From contig JAQFVV010006215.1 in the NCBI GenBank assembly GCA_028023455.1, forward strand, positions 3,519,230 to 3,583,229: 64,000 nt of DNA, given 5' to 3'. Below, piece by piece: positions 23,640 to 35,439 of the stretch. The stretch's first letter is position 1; every line of letters begins with the position of its first letter. The translations under genes were made by a program, and so were the position numbers. The notes under the pieces were generated by a model. The model did no database searches and was not told where the DNA came from. It saw only the letters and a program-made list of their open reading frames with translations. Source of the stretch: Epiperipatus broadwayi (Eukaryota > Onychophora > Udeonychophora > Euonychophora > Peripatidae).

Positions 23640-24460
23640 GAGAATTGTAATAAAAGAGGCTTAGCGCTTTCGAGGAATTTCCATATCCTCATAATCATAG
23701 CCAAAGAATAATCTGGAAAAAGGTGGAATATGTAGGCAAAAGATATTCAAAAATTATACAAATTGTGAATTAAAAAGAATCCATTTCTTGGAGAGGGGGA
23801 AGCATGATTCCTTTTGGTTTATAGAGTGAATGTTATTACTTATATGCCAGGCCTCTGTGATCTTACATTTGGCTCATGCCATTCTATACATGTAATAATA
23901 GCCAAGGGAGGTTCAAAAATTATGGCCGGTGGACTTCTGGTGCCCAAGAAAAATAGAATATGTTTGGGCTTATCAAAAGTTCTGTATAGGTATCGATGTT
24001 GAGAGATTCACATGGAAAGGGATGCACGGTTTTCATTGTAGTATAAAGCTTGGAAACCTGTTTGAGGGCCTAGGATTTTGTAGAGTCTAGTTTGCAGTTA
24101 TTAATCAATCTATTCGTTGAAAGAGGGGAGGGTACAAAAGCTTAGCCAAAATGATGGAGAAAAAGTTTTAATAAAATTTTTAGTTAGCAAAGGAATGTGT
24201 GGAAGGAGAAGCTACTCTGTCATCCTTGGGTGGATCGAAATTTAGTTTAATGTAAAATTGTTTTGCTCTTCTTGTGAGATGGCTATATTTAAATCCTGTA
24301 CTGGTAAGATGTTTTAAGTATTGTTTGATGTTAGCTTTCCAATAGGCATCATATTTATATAAATAATGGTTTTGTAAGAGAAATGAAGATTGACCTGCAA
24401 ATTTATGAGATAGAAGCTTATTTTTTAATTCATATTATATATGTTGAGTTCAGATTAGAT
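23640..24460. other. Unidentified, less AT-rich segment
   Basis: This stretch has more G and C than the surrounding intron and contains phrases such as TATGGCCGGTGGACTTCTGG. The short open frame at 23814-24002 matches nothing I know. The hammerhead-like motif at its left edge suggests that it is the end of a Penelope-type or retrozyme-type element read on the minus strand, but no GIY-YIG or RT motif is visible. Confidence 0.3.
23658..23702 (-). ncRNA. Hammerhead-like motif, type 3, copy 1
   Basis: Read on the minus strand: GGCT, a core-like ATGATTAT, stem II GAGGA/TCCTC, GAAA, the self-complementary AGCGCT, then A, then AGCC pairing with the first GGCT. The layout is that of a dimeric hammerhead with stem III AGCGCT. 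The core lacks the standard CTGATGA. A second copy at 33745-33786 has different but still paired stems. Confidence 0.4.
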
Positions 24461-24786
24461 GATAAGAAAAAAAAGAGAAGAAATGATAGATTTTAGAGAA
24501 CAGAATAGGCTAGAAAAGTTAGAAATGTAAATTACAAAAAAGATTATTTAGCGAGTCAAAAAAAAAAAACGAAAAGCAATTTAAATTGGACATATATTTA
24601 CTTAGATGTAATAAAACTTAAAAGGATCTAGAAGAATGAGAAATAGATAGAAAACAAAAGCTTGCAAGTGATTTTAAGAAAGACATAGCTGTAATATTTG
24701 AAAATAATTCAAAAGACAGAAAGAGTCACTAATGTAATGATAATAATATTTTGTACTAGAATGAAGGTGAAAAATATATTTTCTTT

Positions 24787-25590
24787 TTTTTGCCAAGAAT
24801 TCAAATTAAAACAAACAATGCAATTGTATTTATTAATTATTATTAAATCGGTCTTTATCTTTTTTTTGTAGTCAGATATATTTTTCAAAAATAGTGTTTT
24901 GTATTTTAATGAAAAGAAAATGTGATAGATTGCAAATTATGAAATTTTAAAAATACTTTGCCAGAAATATTTTATATGAAGAGGGATTATTGTTATATTT
25001 TTTATTGCAATTTTACATTTATTATAACTTTAAAATATTATTATGAATAGCCATATATTTAACAAGATGCGCATTTTAATAAGTTGAATATTTGTAAATA
25101 TGTAATGTAATATTTTATAAATTGATCAAGTTAATTTTAAAACATTTTCACAACAGTCAGGTAAAGTGCATGGATGATTTAGTATTATAAGGTTTCATTA
25201 ATTTTATTTTCATGTTTGCTGCTTTATCTCAGGCAGAGAAGGCAATTAGTTCATTGGATGTTATTTTAGATGCTTAGCCAACCTCATAAATCACATTTAT
25301 AATATACTTAGATTTTTAAAGGTTTCTTATTCATAGTATGAGGTCATTTGTTTCAATATTTATTCATAAGCCATGATTTTATTTAAACATTAAATATTGT
25401 ACGGCATATTAGTTTTCTGAAGCAATTGCCAAAATATTATAAAGTTATTATTCTCATCCAGATATGTAGAAATGATTTCAGTTTGATAATTAATATTAAG
25501 TGTAAGAATTTTTCTTGTAGTAGCTTCAGCTGACATCAATCTTCATCATATGATCACCATTTTTTTTTTGCCAAGAATTCAAATTAAAAC
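24787..25590 (+). repeat. Intronic segmental repeat, copy 2, with flanking duplications
   Basis: Copy 2 of the 755-bp segment (about 24814-25567) is flanked on both sides by the same direct repeat, TTTTTTTTGCCAAGAATTCA followed by AATTAAAACA. It lies at about 24784-24813 and again at about 25561-25590. The repeat is absent around copy 1. This looks like an insertion of copied DNA that duplicated about 28 bp of target. Confidence 0.85.
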
Positions 25591-25924
25591 ATTTATAAAA
25601 AATAAGTCAATTAATCATATTTAATTTTCTTAAAATATATGTCAAAGTTAAAAATAGATGTAACCAGTACTTCCATTTAAAATATATCATGGGAAGTCTG
25701 CTTGTGGTTTGCTTACATATGTAATGTGGTAGTCAAACTCTCTTAAAGACAATATGTTAACTAAAATAATTCATAAATTATAAGATAGTTGTGAGGTAGT
25801 TTTATTATTTTGAATTGAAAGTCAAAAATATTTATACACATTTAAGATCCTTCTTCCCTTTTATCATACATCTTAAAATTTAAGTAATATCTAATCTTTT
25901 TTTTTTTTGTCTATTTATTTTCAG

Positions 25925-26104
25925 CCATATCAGCAGTTAGCAGAAGCTGATAAGAATCTCTATTATAAAAAATTGAAACTGTGGAAAGACAGTCTGTTGA
26001 TATCAATGGTAAATACAGAAGTGGAAAAAAGTTCTCAAGAAACTTCTGAACAAGTAAAAACTACAGATTCCGAGAATGCAAACTCAGAATCCCTCCCAAA
26101 ATAA
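25925..26104 (+). CDS. TFAM: TFAM-like last exon, end of second HMG box and tail
   Basis: The exon follows a strong acceptor (T-rich tract, TTTTCAG) and encodes 59 residues to a TAA stop. It begins PYQQLAEADKNLYYKKLKLW, the third helix of an HMG box, with the basic/aromatic spacing that matches the end of TFAM box 2. It then continues through KDSLL into a Ser/Glu/Thr-rich tail ending ESLPK. TFAM proteins have a short tail after box 2 that contacts the mitochondrial transcription machinery; here it is acidic rather than basic, which is unusual. It joins in phase 0 to 21698-21754. A poly-A signal lies about 145 bp after the stop. The gene's earlier exons are not upstream in this window, whereas matching first exons lie 24 kb downstream. 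Confidence 0.7.
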   Translation, partial: PYQQLAEADKNLYYKKLKLWKDSLLISMVNTEVEKSSQETSEQVKTTDSENANSESLPK

Positions 26105-26248
26105 TAAAAATGACTGAAACCAAAAAGTTATTACAAACACAATGAGCAATTAAGTCAAGTTTCTATTATGGACTCAAAAGATGTATGATAAACTAATAAG
26201 AAAAATTAAATTTCTGATTGTAAATATATATATAATGTATTATAAAAA

Positions 26249-26254
26249 AATAAA
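26249..26254 (+). terminator. Poly-A signal candidate
   Basis: AATAAA about 145 bases after the TFAM-like stop codon, followed by AT-rich sequence. It is a plausible cleavage signal for that transcript, though such hexamers are common here by chance. Confidence 0.5.
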
Positions 26255-26570
26255 AACATTTTTTAAAACTTGTATTTTAGATATTTATTAATTAAAATTA
26301 ATATTTGCAGTAATTCCTGTAATTTTTCATGTTTTATTTTTAAAAAGTGATCAATTTGATTGCTTACATTCACATTAAATCCACTTTTCATTCTATTATT
26401 TTAGTCTAGAACCATCCATTATGGAAATCAAATGATAGTACTAAGCAAATCACCTATATTGCATTACTAATTGTCGTTCCCTGATTACTTTCGTTTATAA
26501 TAGATAACTCTAGAATATATTTAGATTACTTCTCTTAAAGCAAGTATTATTATAAACTATTATTTGATTT

Positions 26571-26683
26571 GTCAAGCGTTGATAGCCAAGAGATCATCGC
26601 AGCCGCCTTGCAAGCAAGTAGTTGGTTGCAGACGGTTGTGGGTTCGCGTCCCGGCCGATGCTACGACATATGAAAAAAAAAAC
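26571..26683 (+). mobile_element. tRNA-derived SINE, copy 2
   Basis: A box GATAGCCAAGAGATC and B box GGGTTCGCGTCCC are followed by GGCCGATGCTACGACATATG and an A run. A 15-bp target duplication, ACTATTATTTGATTT, occurs at 26556-26570 and 26684-26698. The insert lies about 470 bp after the TFAM-like stop. The perfect target repeat implies a recent insertion. Confidence 0.93.
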
Positions 26684-26698
26684 ACTATTATTTGATTT

Positions 26699-27963
26699 TT
26701 ATAATTTTGATTTAGACTTTATTTTGTCTATCTATTGACTGCCTTCTATTTGTTTTTAATAGTTATTTCTTAGCCAATTTTTATTAGAAAATTTTATCAA
26801 TTAATTAAGTAGAAACTTACTTGCTGGAAAAAATAACAAGTCTCACCAAAGCATCAGTAACGATGCAATAAATAAAACTCTGCTATGCCAAATAAAAAAC
26901 GAAATGGTGCAAAAATATTTCTTTTAGATTTATAAAAGTGGTTCAAAATAATGTGCTGCCTTATTTTAAAAATAATTTTGAAACTTAACTTTATGTATTA
27001 AACAATAGAATATTTATTTTCAATATTTAAATATTTGCAGTATGTATTACTGTTGGATTTATTTTAGTCCTTGCCCCCCCCCCCCCCAATATAGTTCTAT
27101 CACGTTTTCTTTTTTTAAAAAATCATTTTTATAACTTTTTTTTTTGCATTTTATTTAAAAAAAAAAAAAACTATGAGAGATGAATAGGAAGAACTTTTAA
27201 AATTTTTTATTACTTTTATATAAAGTGTATATTCCATATCAGTGCTAAATTTTTAATCAAAAGATGTATCTTTTTATAAACTCTCTATATAAAAATAGAT
27301 ATTTAAAGGTATTTTGTATATTGCTTTTAATATTATAAAGAGAAAATTTAGTGTTAAACATAAATAATGTGTAGAGAAGAATTAATAAGGTGCGATTTAA
27401 AATATTAAATCCATCAGATTATCTAATTTACTAAACATCATGTTTAATGTATAGTAATTTATTGATAAGTAAAACAAAACCATAGTTTAATTAATTTGAC
27501 AGAATACCAGATGAATTTAACTGATACAGAGAACTTACTATTTTTTTAAATTTTTTGTTTCTTTACCATTTTGTTTATCCCTCATCATTATGGGTAATGG
27601 AGCCATGAACTATGCTATGTTTTGTTCCAAGCCCCCTTCCTTGCATTCAATATATACTGTGTATAATAGCTCACCTTTTGCTGCTAAACATTGATTAGAA
27701 TAGAATATGTACTGTTTATTGAACTGCAAGTGCAAAGTGCTTCTCAAATTTGTGCTTGAAAATATCAATAATGTAACAATCATTCAATATTTTGCATAAT
27801 TATTTGTAAATACAATTCATTAAACTATTTTTAAAAATAATTATTTTAACTGATGCTTGAAATTCTACTCAAAAATGCTGTTAATTATGTCAGCATTAGA
27901 AACATATTCGGTAAATTTCAGTAAGTTCTTCTGAGACTTGTTGCTTCATTGTTTGAGACAATA
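26699..27963. other. AT-rich sequence with a C14 run
   Basis: No gene recognised. A run of 14 C lies at 27074-27087, striking in this AT-rich context, and an A13 run lies near 27158. Confidence 0.5.
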
Positions 27964-28348
27964 AACATCACATGATCACCATTTTTATGCTTGCTTATAA
28001 CTGTTACTAAAACAGGCAAAACTCACTATACGTATTGGCTTAAAACCAATGCTGTCTAATAGGATAGTGGTGGCTATGGTTATTAAAGAACCAAAGTCAC
28101 CAAAATGTATAAGTACTGAACTGAGTTCAGACCTATATGACTATATAAGCTAATGAGCTTGGATTGAAAATATTAAAGTGTTTTCAATTTAAGACTCTTA
28201 GTTTTGTAGTTAAGTAGAGATAAAATGTGGCTGCTGGAGGGTTGCATTAGATCCTAAGATCTAGGTGCAATGCTCTAAGATCCAAGGCTCTTCACCGATG
28301 AAGGCCACAAGCCAGAAACTAGTCTGCGATATTGGATGAGTAGGCAGT
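27964..28348 (+). mobile_element. Foldback family A, one arm, truncated
   Basis: It starts AAACATCACATGATCACC and carries AAAACAGGCAAAACTC near 28010. It then jumps to the far half of the long family A form (ACCAATGCTGTCTAATAGG, then AGAACCAAAG and TGAACTGAGTTCAGACC), continues through the hammerhead-like segment, and stops at GAGTAGGCAG. There another foldback repeat begins. Confidence 0.75.
28280..28337 (+). ncRNA. Hammerhead-like motif, family A (core mutated)
   Basis: Stem II GGC/GCC, GAAACTAGTC and the outer stem I are intact. The core reads CCGATGA instead of CTGATGA and inner stem I has lost bases (CTGCGA), so activity is unlikely. Confidence 0.5.
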
Positions 28349-28442
28349 TTACCGATCGACTATATATAGAAAATAATATTTTTTTATTTATTAATATATT
28401 TGAAATACATGCACTTTTCACATACCTGGAGCCTAATTGTAA

Positions 28443-29036
28443 ATGTAGGGGATTTGAACTCAGACTTTCAAGCACCTTTCAACTATTCACACTACCTCAT
28501 ATCACCGATACACATGATCACGCACATGTAGAAAAGATCAATAATCACCAATAACCGTATTTTGTGCTGAATCAGCACTAATCAGTTGGTCCAGATTATC
28601 ATCTCTCACACATATAATCAGTGCTTAGTTTATATTAAGATAGCAAATCTTCACACTTTAGTGGATAGGCTTCAATCTACTCCAATTCCTTAGCCATCCA
28701 TACTATTGAGAATCTGATGATGGAAAGTCCAAATCCCATGCTGATGCCAATATTATCAGATTTTCAATGGTATGGATGGCTGAAGAGTTGGAGGTTAGAG
28801 TAGACCGAAGCCTAACCATTAAAGTGTGACGTTTTGCTATCTTAATATAAACTGAGCACTGATTATATATATGTGTGAGATGATAATCTGGATCAATTGA
28901 TGAGTGCTGATTCAGCACAAAATACGTGTATTGGTGATTATTGATCTTTTCTACATGTGCGTGATCATGTGTATCGGTGATATGAGATAGTGTGAATAGT
29001 TGAAAGGCGCTTGAAAGTCTGAGTTCAAATCCCTAT
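28443..29036. mobile_element. 600-bp foldback repeat with near 280-bp arms
   Basis: The left arm starts at about 28443 (GGGATTTGAACTCAGACTTT). Its mirror, with roughly one difference per ten bases, occupies the right arm, ending at about 29036 (GTCTGAGTTCAAATCCC). The spacer of about 20-30 bp includes AAATCCCATGCTG. No protein is encoded. GAGTTCAAATCCC at the outer ends resembles a pol III B box, so two head-to-head SINEs cannot be excluded. No A box is clear. Confidence 0.85.
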
Positions 29037-29040
29037 ATTT

Positions 29041-30200
29041 ATTAATAATATGGATTCTAAATAATATTAGAAAAATTATTTCACATTAAACATTTTTATA
29101 GGCAAAATAAAAAATATAAATAAATGCATATATCTATATTTTCAAAAATTTAATTTATTGGTTAATCCAATAATAAGATAAACTGCTTATAATTATAAAA
29201 TACTATTTTTAAAATATTTTAATGAAAAGCGAATAGGATCAAGATGAGATAAACAAGTCAGAAGTACATAACATACCTATAGTCTTTTTATATTGATTCG
29301 TAACTTTTAGAGCACAAATAATTGAATTTTATTTTTTTTAAAATTTGCTTGTAAGTGTTAAATTGCACCTTATAAAGACTTATAATAGTATTAAAATTAT
29401 TTATTATAATCTGTAATTAATATAATTCATAACTACATTCATAGTAAATTGTTTTAATTCAACAGATTATATGAATCCCAAGTCATTGTTAGAATTAGTA
29501 TTCTCCTTTTGCCATTTGAGGGAATATATAGCTGTAATAAACCCAAATTATTATTTTGCAGTTTTTGTCTTGCATAAAAATATGGGAATTGAAACACGGT
29601 CATAGTTTTAATATTTAACAAATTTTTTAAAAGAATTGTTTGTAAATAAGTTTCTTGGGTCAGTAAAAATAAAACTATTTATAAAAAGTTTTACATTCCT
29701 TACTAGCCATAAATTTAAATTGTTTTTCTACATAATTATATTCTAGTTTAAAGTATTTGTTCCAGTTACTAACTTTTCAAAACTTAAAAAAAAAAAAATT
29801 TGTAGTGAAATCAGTGAATTGAAAATTCATTTCACTACCAGCTAACATTTATTTATTTATTAGCCATCCACTGTTAATTCTATTACAATTCTAACTCCAA
29901 AAAAAAAGAATAATACAAATTAAAGCATAAAAAAATTGGAATCAGAAATACAGTACTATATTTCCATCTTTTAATTAGCAAAAGATGAAAATATTGCTTC
30001 ACAAAGTCCTTTGTCACAGTTAGTGCAGGAAGACAACCAAAGATGTAAGAAAATCTTGACACCGAACTCTGTATTAATCTAAATCACAGAAGACATTAAT
30101 AAAAGGGAGTCACTTTTTTGGTGTTTGTATTGTTAGTATGGTTGGAATAATATTCCAATCGAATAATAACAGACCAATAAATAAATATTAAGCTATTTAT
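29041..30200. other. AT-rich sequence, nothing recognised
   Basis: No gene, RNA or repeat is supported in this stretch. Confidence 0.5.
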
Positions 30201-30217
30201 TATAAATATTTACAATA

Positions 30218-30300
30218 ACAAAATATTAATTATATTTAGAAGGTAATTACCTCCCACCTCACTAGTGCGAATATTAAATAGATATTAAATACAATGATAT
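30218..30300. repeat. Half copy of hairpin family C
   Basis: AATTATATTTAGAAGGTAAT followed by CCTCACTAGTGCGAATATTA is related to one arm of the hairpin element at 30537-30705. The matching second arm is not clear. Confidence 0.55.
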
Positions 30301-30536
30301 TCTTGCCCAACCACAAAATAAAGATTGAGGAAATAAAAACAATCATCTTATTTTCAAATCCAAATGCATTTATGTGGCCCAGTCAAGTGTCTTGAAGTGA
30401 GAGCATGACTATATAAATAATTAATTTAAATTCATTTCTTTTTAATGATCTTATTAACACTTATGAAATATAATTTACTTTGTGCTAATATTAGATGTTA
30501 TGTAATAATCAATGAATTTTACTAGCGCAGTGTCAG

Positions 30537-30705
30537 ATTGTAATTATATTTAGAAGGTAATCATCCCTCTTTCACTAGTGCCATAGTATAATATTAAACA
30601 GTGAAGTTAAATGCAAGGATATTTTGACTTGAAGCAAGAATACCCTTGCATTTATAATATGGCACTAGTGAGGAGGTGTTATTATTTCCTAAATATAATT
30701 ACAAT
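30537..30705. mobile_element. 169-bp hairpin element, family C
   Basis: Inverted repeats of about 55 bp begin ATTGTAATTATATTTAGAAG at both ends and include CACTAGTGCCAT. The short centre is TTGACTTGAAGCAAG. No coding capacity. A diverged relative lies at 41005-41080 and a half copy at 30218. Confidence 0.85.
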
Positions 30706-33700
30706 TCATTAATCAATAACCAGATATATACAACAAATAATAATGTTAATGAATTGCTAATTTTTAGCTGTTAGTGGTACAGTTACGCTGGGAAAGGAAT
30801 GCTGAGACTTTTTTGAACCCTGAAGCTTCCAGTCGAGTGCAAATGTGATGATGAGACTTGAGCATATCTCACTGCATTATACCAAATAGTGAATGAGCTT
30901 ACTGTGGCAGTTGTCTAAAATCTCTCTCAAATGAACTTATAAATGTTGTAACTCATTTGACAGCAGCTAATGAAAATAAATAATTGACTAATTATAATCT
31001 ATAAAAGAGTTAAAAGTAAAAATATTGTATAAACTAAGCTCAGTAGGGTTTCAAATATACCACAGTAATAACAGAAAAGGGGTAAATTGGAATAATTATT
31101 AAGATAAAAGGCAACATTAATGACTTAAGAGGAGAATTCTCATGCTCTTATAAAAGTAAAGATTTAATATTAGAAGCATATCTCATTAAAGGTTACACTA
31201 AAATTATTCTTTTCACAACATCTACTACTACGAAATGTTTTATAAAATTAGCTATGTTTTCTTAAATATTTGCCACAATGATATTTGAAATGGTTTCTTT
31301 AGCAATAATAATTTCTTTAATAGTAGCTTATAAATAAATTGGGTATCTCAGGATAAATATTAATTCTTTTAACTCTTGTGGATTATTTACAAAGAATTAA
31401 ATCCTAGGGACGAGAACAGTGAGAAATACTCTTACCCCTAAGATAATGTCTACCACAATTATGATAATAATATTAATATTTTAAATAAATATGATAAACT
31501 TAATTTAGAATTTAAAAAATCTAGGATACCATTTAGATATTAAAAATGGAAAACGGATTTTATGATCATTCTAAATATCACCTTAACATTTCTGAACTTA
31601 AAGTAATTTCATTATTTGAATTTATGGAACAATAGCATAATCTTATAAATTTGGAAAAATAATTTAAAATCAGCACAATGATGTTTAAGAAACAAACAAA
31701 AATTGACTAAAGTGATCCTGAGTGACAAATAAGCAATTATGATTGTTTATTCAACAAATTCATCTCTTAGAGGTAATTCTGATATCTTGAATGCAATTTC
31801 AATAAAGTGACTTATGTCAAAATTCTAACACCCATTTACTCTTAATGTATACAGATTTAAAGTAATTTATAATACTCATGATTTTTATTAAATTTCTGAA
31901 TAATGAATGGATAATGTGGAAAAATGACTACAAAAAAATTTAATTGACAATAAAACTTAATTTTCATATTAAACATAGAACAAACAACAAATTTGACATA
32001 TCCTCTAATGCCATTAAGCAAAAACTTTTACAGATAAGTTTTTTTTAAAATATCAGAAAATTACAGCTTACAAATTTATTAAGTAAAAATAAAAAAAAAG
32101 AAATATTAATATGGCTGATCCAGAAAATTATAAATTTGATTATGACTAAGTTCTCACACTTGCAAAACATTCATACTATTAGAATGTCATGAATATTTAA
32201 TACAATTTAAAATTGTAAGCTTACCAATCTGGCGATGAGGTAAATATTAAAGATTTATATTATTATTTTCTGCTAAAACATAACTTAAAATTTTGAATCT
32301 TCATTATTTAGCAAGTTTATATCCTAAATATGAGCAAAGCATAACTACAGGACTTTTACATCAACAATATAATTTATACTCAAGGGTGACATTCCTCACT
32401 ACCTGATGAAAAAACCAACTGTCAGGATAGTCATGGTAATATATTACCCATGGCTTATACAAAATACACTACCAACAAAATAAATTGACATTTGGTCAAC
32501 AAAGTAAAGGCTAAGTAAAAGTTTAATGGCATGAACTCACAAATAAATGCACGTACTTTTGAGGACAGTAAATAAATGAACTAGGACTTAATCTCTAGTC
32601 ATGAAACTATGAGAATGAATCATCAGGGAATAATAACGGTTTGTCTTAAATTAAGCCCTGCATGTTTTAATTTAATAAACGGCAATGAAATACATTTAAA
32701 AATATAAGAACAAAGAGAGCCTAAGCAATCTTTAAAACTATATTGACAAGATAAACAATCCTAGAATATAAGAGAGACTATGATACCATCTCTTAAATAT
32801 AATAACTAACATCTCTTAAGTATAATAACTAACATAAAAATGATAAATAATGCTAAAACTTGCTTAGTAAAATTAGGCAGTAAAATTATACATCCACTTA
32901 TACCTAATTCAGCATAATTATACACCTCCAATAAATAAATAATTCATAAGGACAACATTTTCAAAATATATTATCAAATGATAATATTCTGAAAACTTTG
33001 ACAGTTATAAAAAGAATATAAAATTATACCCAAATGATATGTATATAAAAATAATGACATTATATGAAAAATATTAAAATTTAAACCCTTTTACCATTTA
33101 TAAAGTAAAATAAGTCCCATTTCTAATCATAAAGTAGGATACAGTTAATAAAATTACTGAAGACAATGAAGATATCCAGCATACAAGAACATGACATAAT
33201 TAAGTAGTATAAATAATACTTCACAATTATAGTTGAGTCATTTATCTTTTATCCTTGAAAGCATGTTATTAAATAATGATAATAATAGAGGAGAAACAAT
33301 TTTAAAATATTCTTAGAGCAGTTTTCAGAATGACGATGAGAGAGTGAGTGAGCAGGCTTTCATTATTAATGCAGAAAATTTATATTAAACTTTACTGAAG
33401 ATGATAATATTAAGAATATTCATGTTTCCATTTATAATTCATATATATTATATTGAAGTATTTAATAATATATAAAACTGGAATAATATAAGACAATTGT
33501 TTTCTTTCCATGGAGCCAAGAAAATACATTTTTCTTCTCAACATGAAATAGACATGTTAAAATCACTTTTTACACTGCTATTGAATGATAAAAAATGTTT
33601 TCTTATAATGACAACATAAATAAATATATGTCTACATAATATAATTTAATTAAGTCAAAGATTTTCTTGTTTAAAATGTAATATCAATAATTATGTGCTT

Positions 33701-33740
33701 TTAACGCTCGTTAAAGTGGTTATATTTATTAATAATTTAT
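30706..33740. other. Very AT-rich sequence without recognised genes
   Basis: Nothing coding is supported. A 25-bp duplication (ATCTCTTAAATATAATAACTAAC-like) lies near 32790-32835. A less AT-rich patch lies at 30775-30960 with no identifiable content. Confidence 0.5.
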
Positions 33741-33744
33741 TTAA

Positions 33745-33786
33745 AGCTTAGCGCTTTCAAAGCTCCATGGCTTCATACTCATAGCT
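33745..33786 (-). ncRNA. Hammerhead-like motif, type 3, copy 2
   Basis: On the minus strand: AGCT, core-like ATGAGTATG, stem II AAGC/GCTT with loop CATGGA, then GAAA, AGCGCT, A, and AGCT closing stem I. Compared with copy 1 (23658-23702), both stems differ in sequence yet still pair. The core is again not the canonical CTGATGA. Confidence 0.4.
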
Positions 33787-35439
33787 GTGTATGGTTGATA
33801 GTGATGAGGGGGAGTATTCAAATTTATGTTAATTAGTTAGATGTTTCAGTATTTTATTTAAATATTGTTTAATATGGATAATATTATAGGAGATATTTGA
33901 ACAATATTCTTATCATAATAGGAAAGTTACTATTATGAATTTAAAGTTCTTTATTCAAAATGAATTAATCCCAAATGTTATTAATACTACAGAGAAATTT
34001 AAAAATATGTTAAAATAAACTTCAATATCAAATAAACTTCAAATAGGAATGAAAATTAATAATAGTTCTTACAAAATCAAAATAATGACAATCACTGTCT
34101 GGCTTTTAAAGTTCCATAAAGAGTGAAATTTAAATAATATAAATTTAAACATTTTATAATAACTAGTTAGTCTTACCATAATGTTTACTGCAATGTAAAT
34201 CCTGTGCACTCAAAATATTTTAATTTAGAAATTGTACCTAGGTAAAGTTATTTTCCTAAAAAACCATTACTTTTATTACGAAAACTAAAATTATAAAAAA
34301 ATATACTTATTAAATTAAAACTATTAAATAACTTCCAGTAACAATGAATAAAAATGTGAATGTGATATCCAGCATGTGTGCACTAGTTTCTCTTACATTA
34401 TTTCTAATATTGGCATTTTAATTTCTACCCATGTCATTTCATTGGTTTGAATCCAATATCTTACTAATTCTAAGGAGAAATTCTAAAAATAATCTCATTA
34501 ATTTATTATTTTTTCTAAATCAAGTAATTTATGTCTAGGCAGACTAATTAATTATTACATTTCCTATTAAAATAAATTATTTATAAAATCAAATATTATA
34601 GTAAAAAATAAAACATTACAAAATGAAAATTATCTTATTCCAAATAAAAGCATTATCTTACAATATTTATTTAAGATATTCATTTTAATTTAAGTACTCA
34701 GAACATTTAAAATTGTAACTTTTTTTTAAAAAAAAAAAAGATATTTAAGAAACATTTTTAAACAAGAAAGTGTTAAAAAAATTAATTACTTTATATTCAT
34801 TCATCCAGATATTCATGAATTCACTCTTTTAATTTCTAGTTTTAAAATTATCAACTTTATTATAACTTTTAACTAACTAATTCTAAAATATTTAATTGTA
34901 AGATATTATATTACAATTGAAATTGAATTAAAGCATTTTAATATTTAATCAAAACAAACCTAAATATAAGGGTTTGAACTTGATTTTCAAATTTAATACC
35001 AATACTAAATCTTTCAAATACTTTAATAGTTAAATTATGATTATTTTAACCATATTGGCTTACAAACAACATTAACTAAGACTTTGAGTTCACAAATACT
35101 TAAAATTTAAATACTTTAAAATTACAAAGAACTAGTTATAGAACTAAAATATAACTAGGCTGCTAAAATCAATTTACAGTTATAAAATTGCAAAAATATT
35201 TATTCATTGACTTATATAAATAAACATAGCAGCATTAAATAATAAAGTTTATTCATTCTAAAAATTAAATTACTGATTTTTTTTAGATATTAGGCTGAAA
35301 TGTAACTAGACATTTAATTTTAAACTAAAGGACATATTATATATTGTACTGGGTTCATTCAGAAGATGATCTGGAATACTCTATTTGCTAGGTTTAACTG
35401 GGTTTAAACCTTATTTATCATAATTTTATAACTTTATAT
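33787..35439. other. Very AT-rich sequence without recognised genes
   Basis: No feature supported. Confidence 0.5.

Larger units (their letters stand above)
21755..25924 (+). other. Intron between the two TFAM-like tail exons
   Basis: The intron runs from GTTAGT to a strong acceptor, a long T run followed by TATTTATTTTCAG. It carries two copies of a 750-bp segment, one family A element, one hammerhead-like motif on the minus strand and about 800 bp of moderately GC-rich sequence of unknown nature (23640-24460). Confidence 0.65.

Noticed and set aside
28712-28735. CTGATGATGGAAAGTCC in the foldback centre as a hammerhead
   Set aside because: Only two bases separate the core strands, so there is no room for stem II.
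32395-32440. CTGATGA followed by ACTGTCAGGAT, similar to the 18.2-kb hammerhead-like motif
   Set aside because: GAAA is missing and stem II cannot form; it is too short to call.
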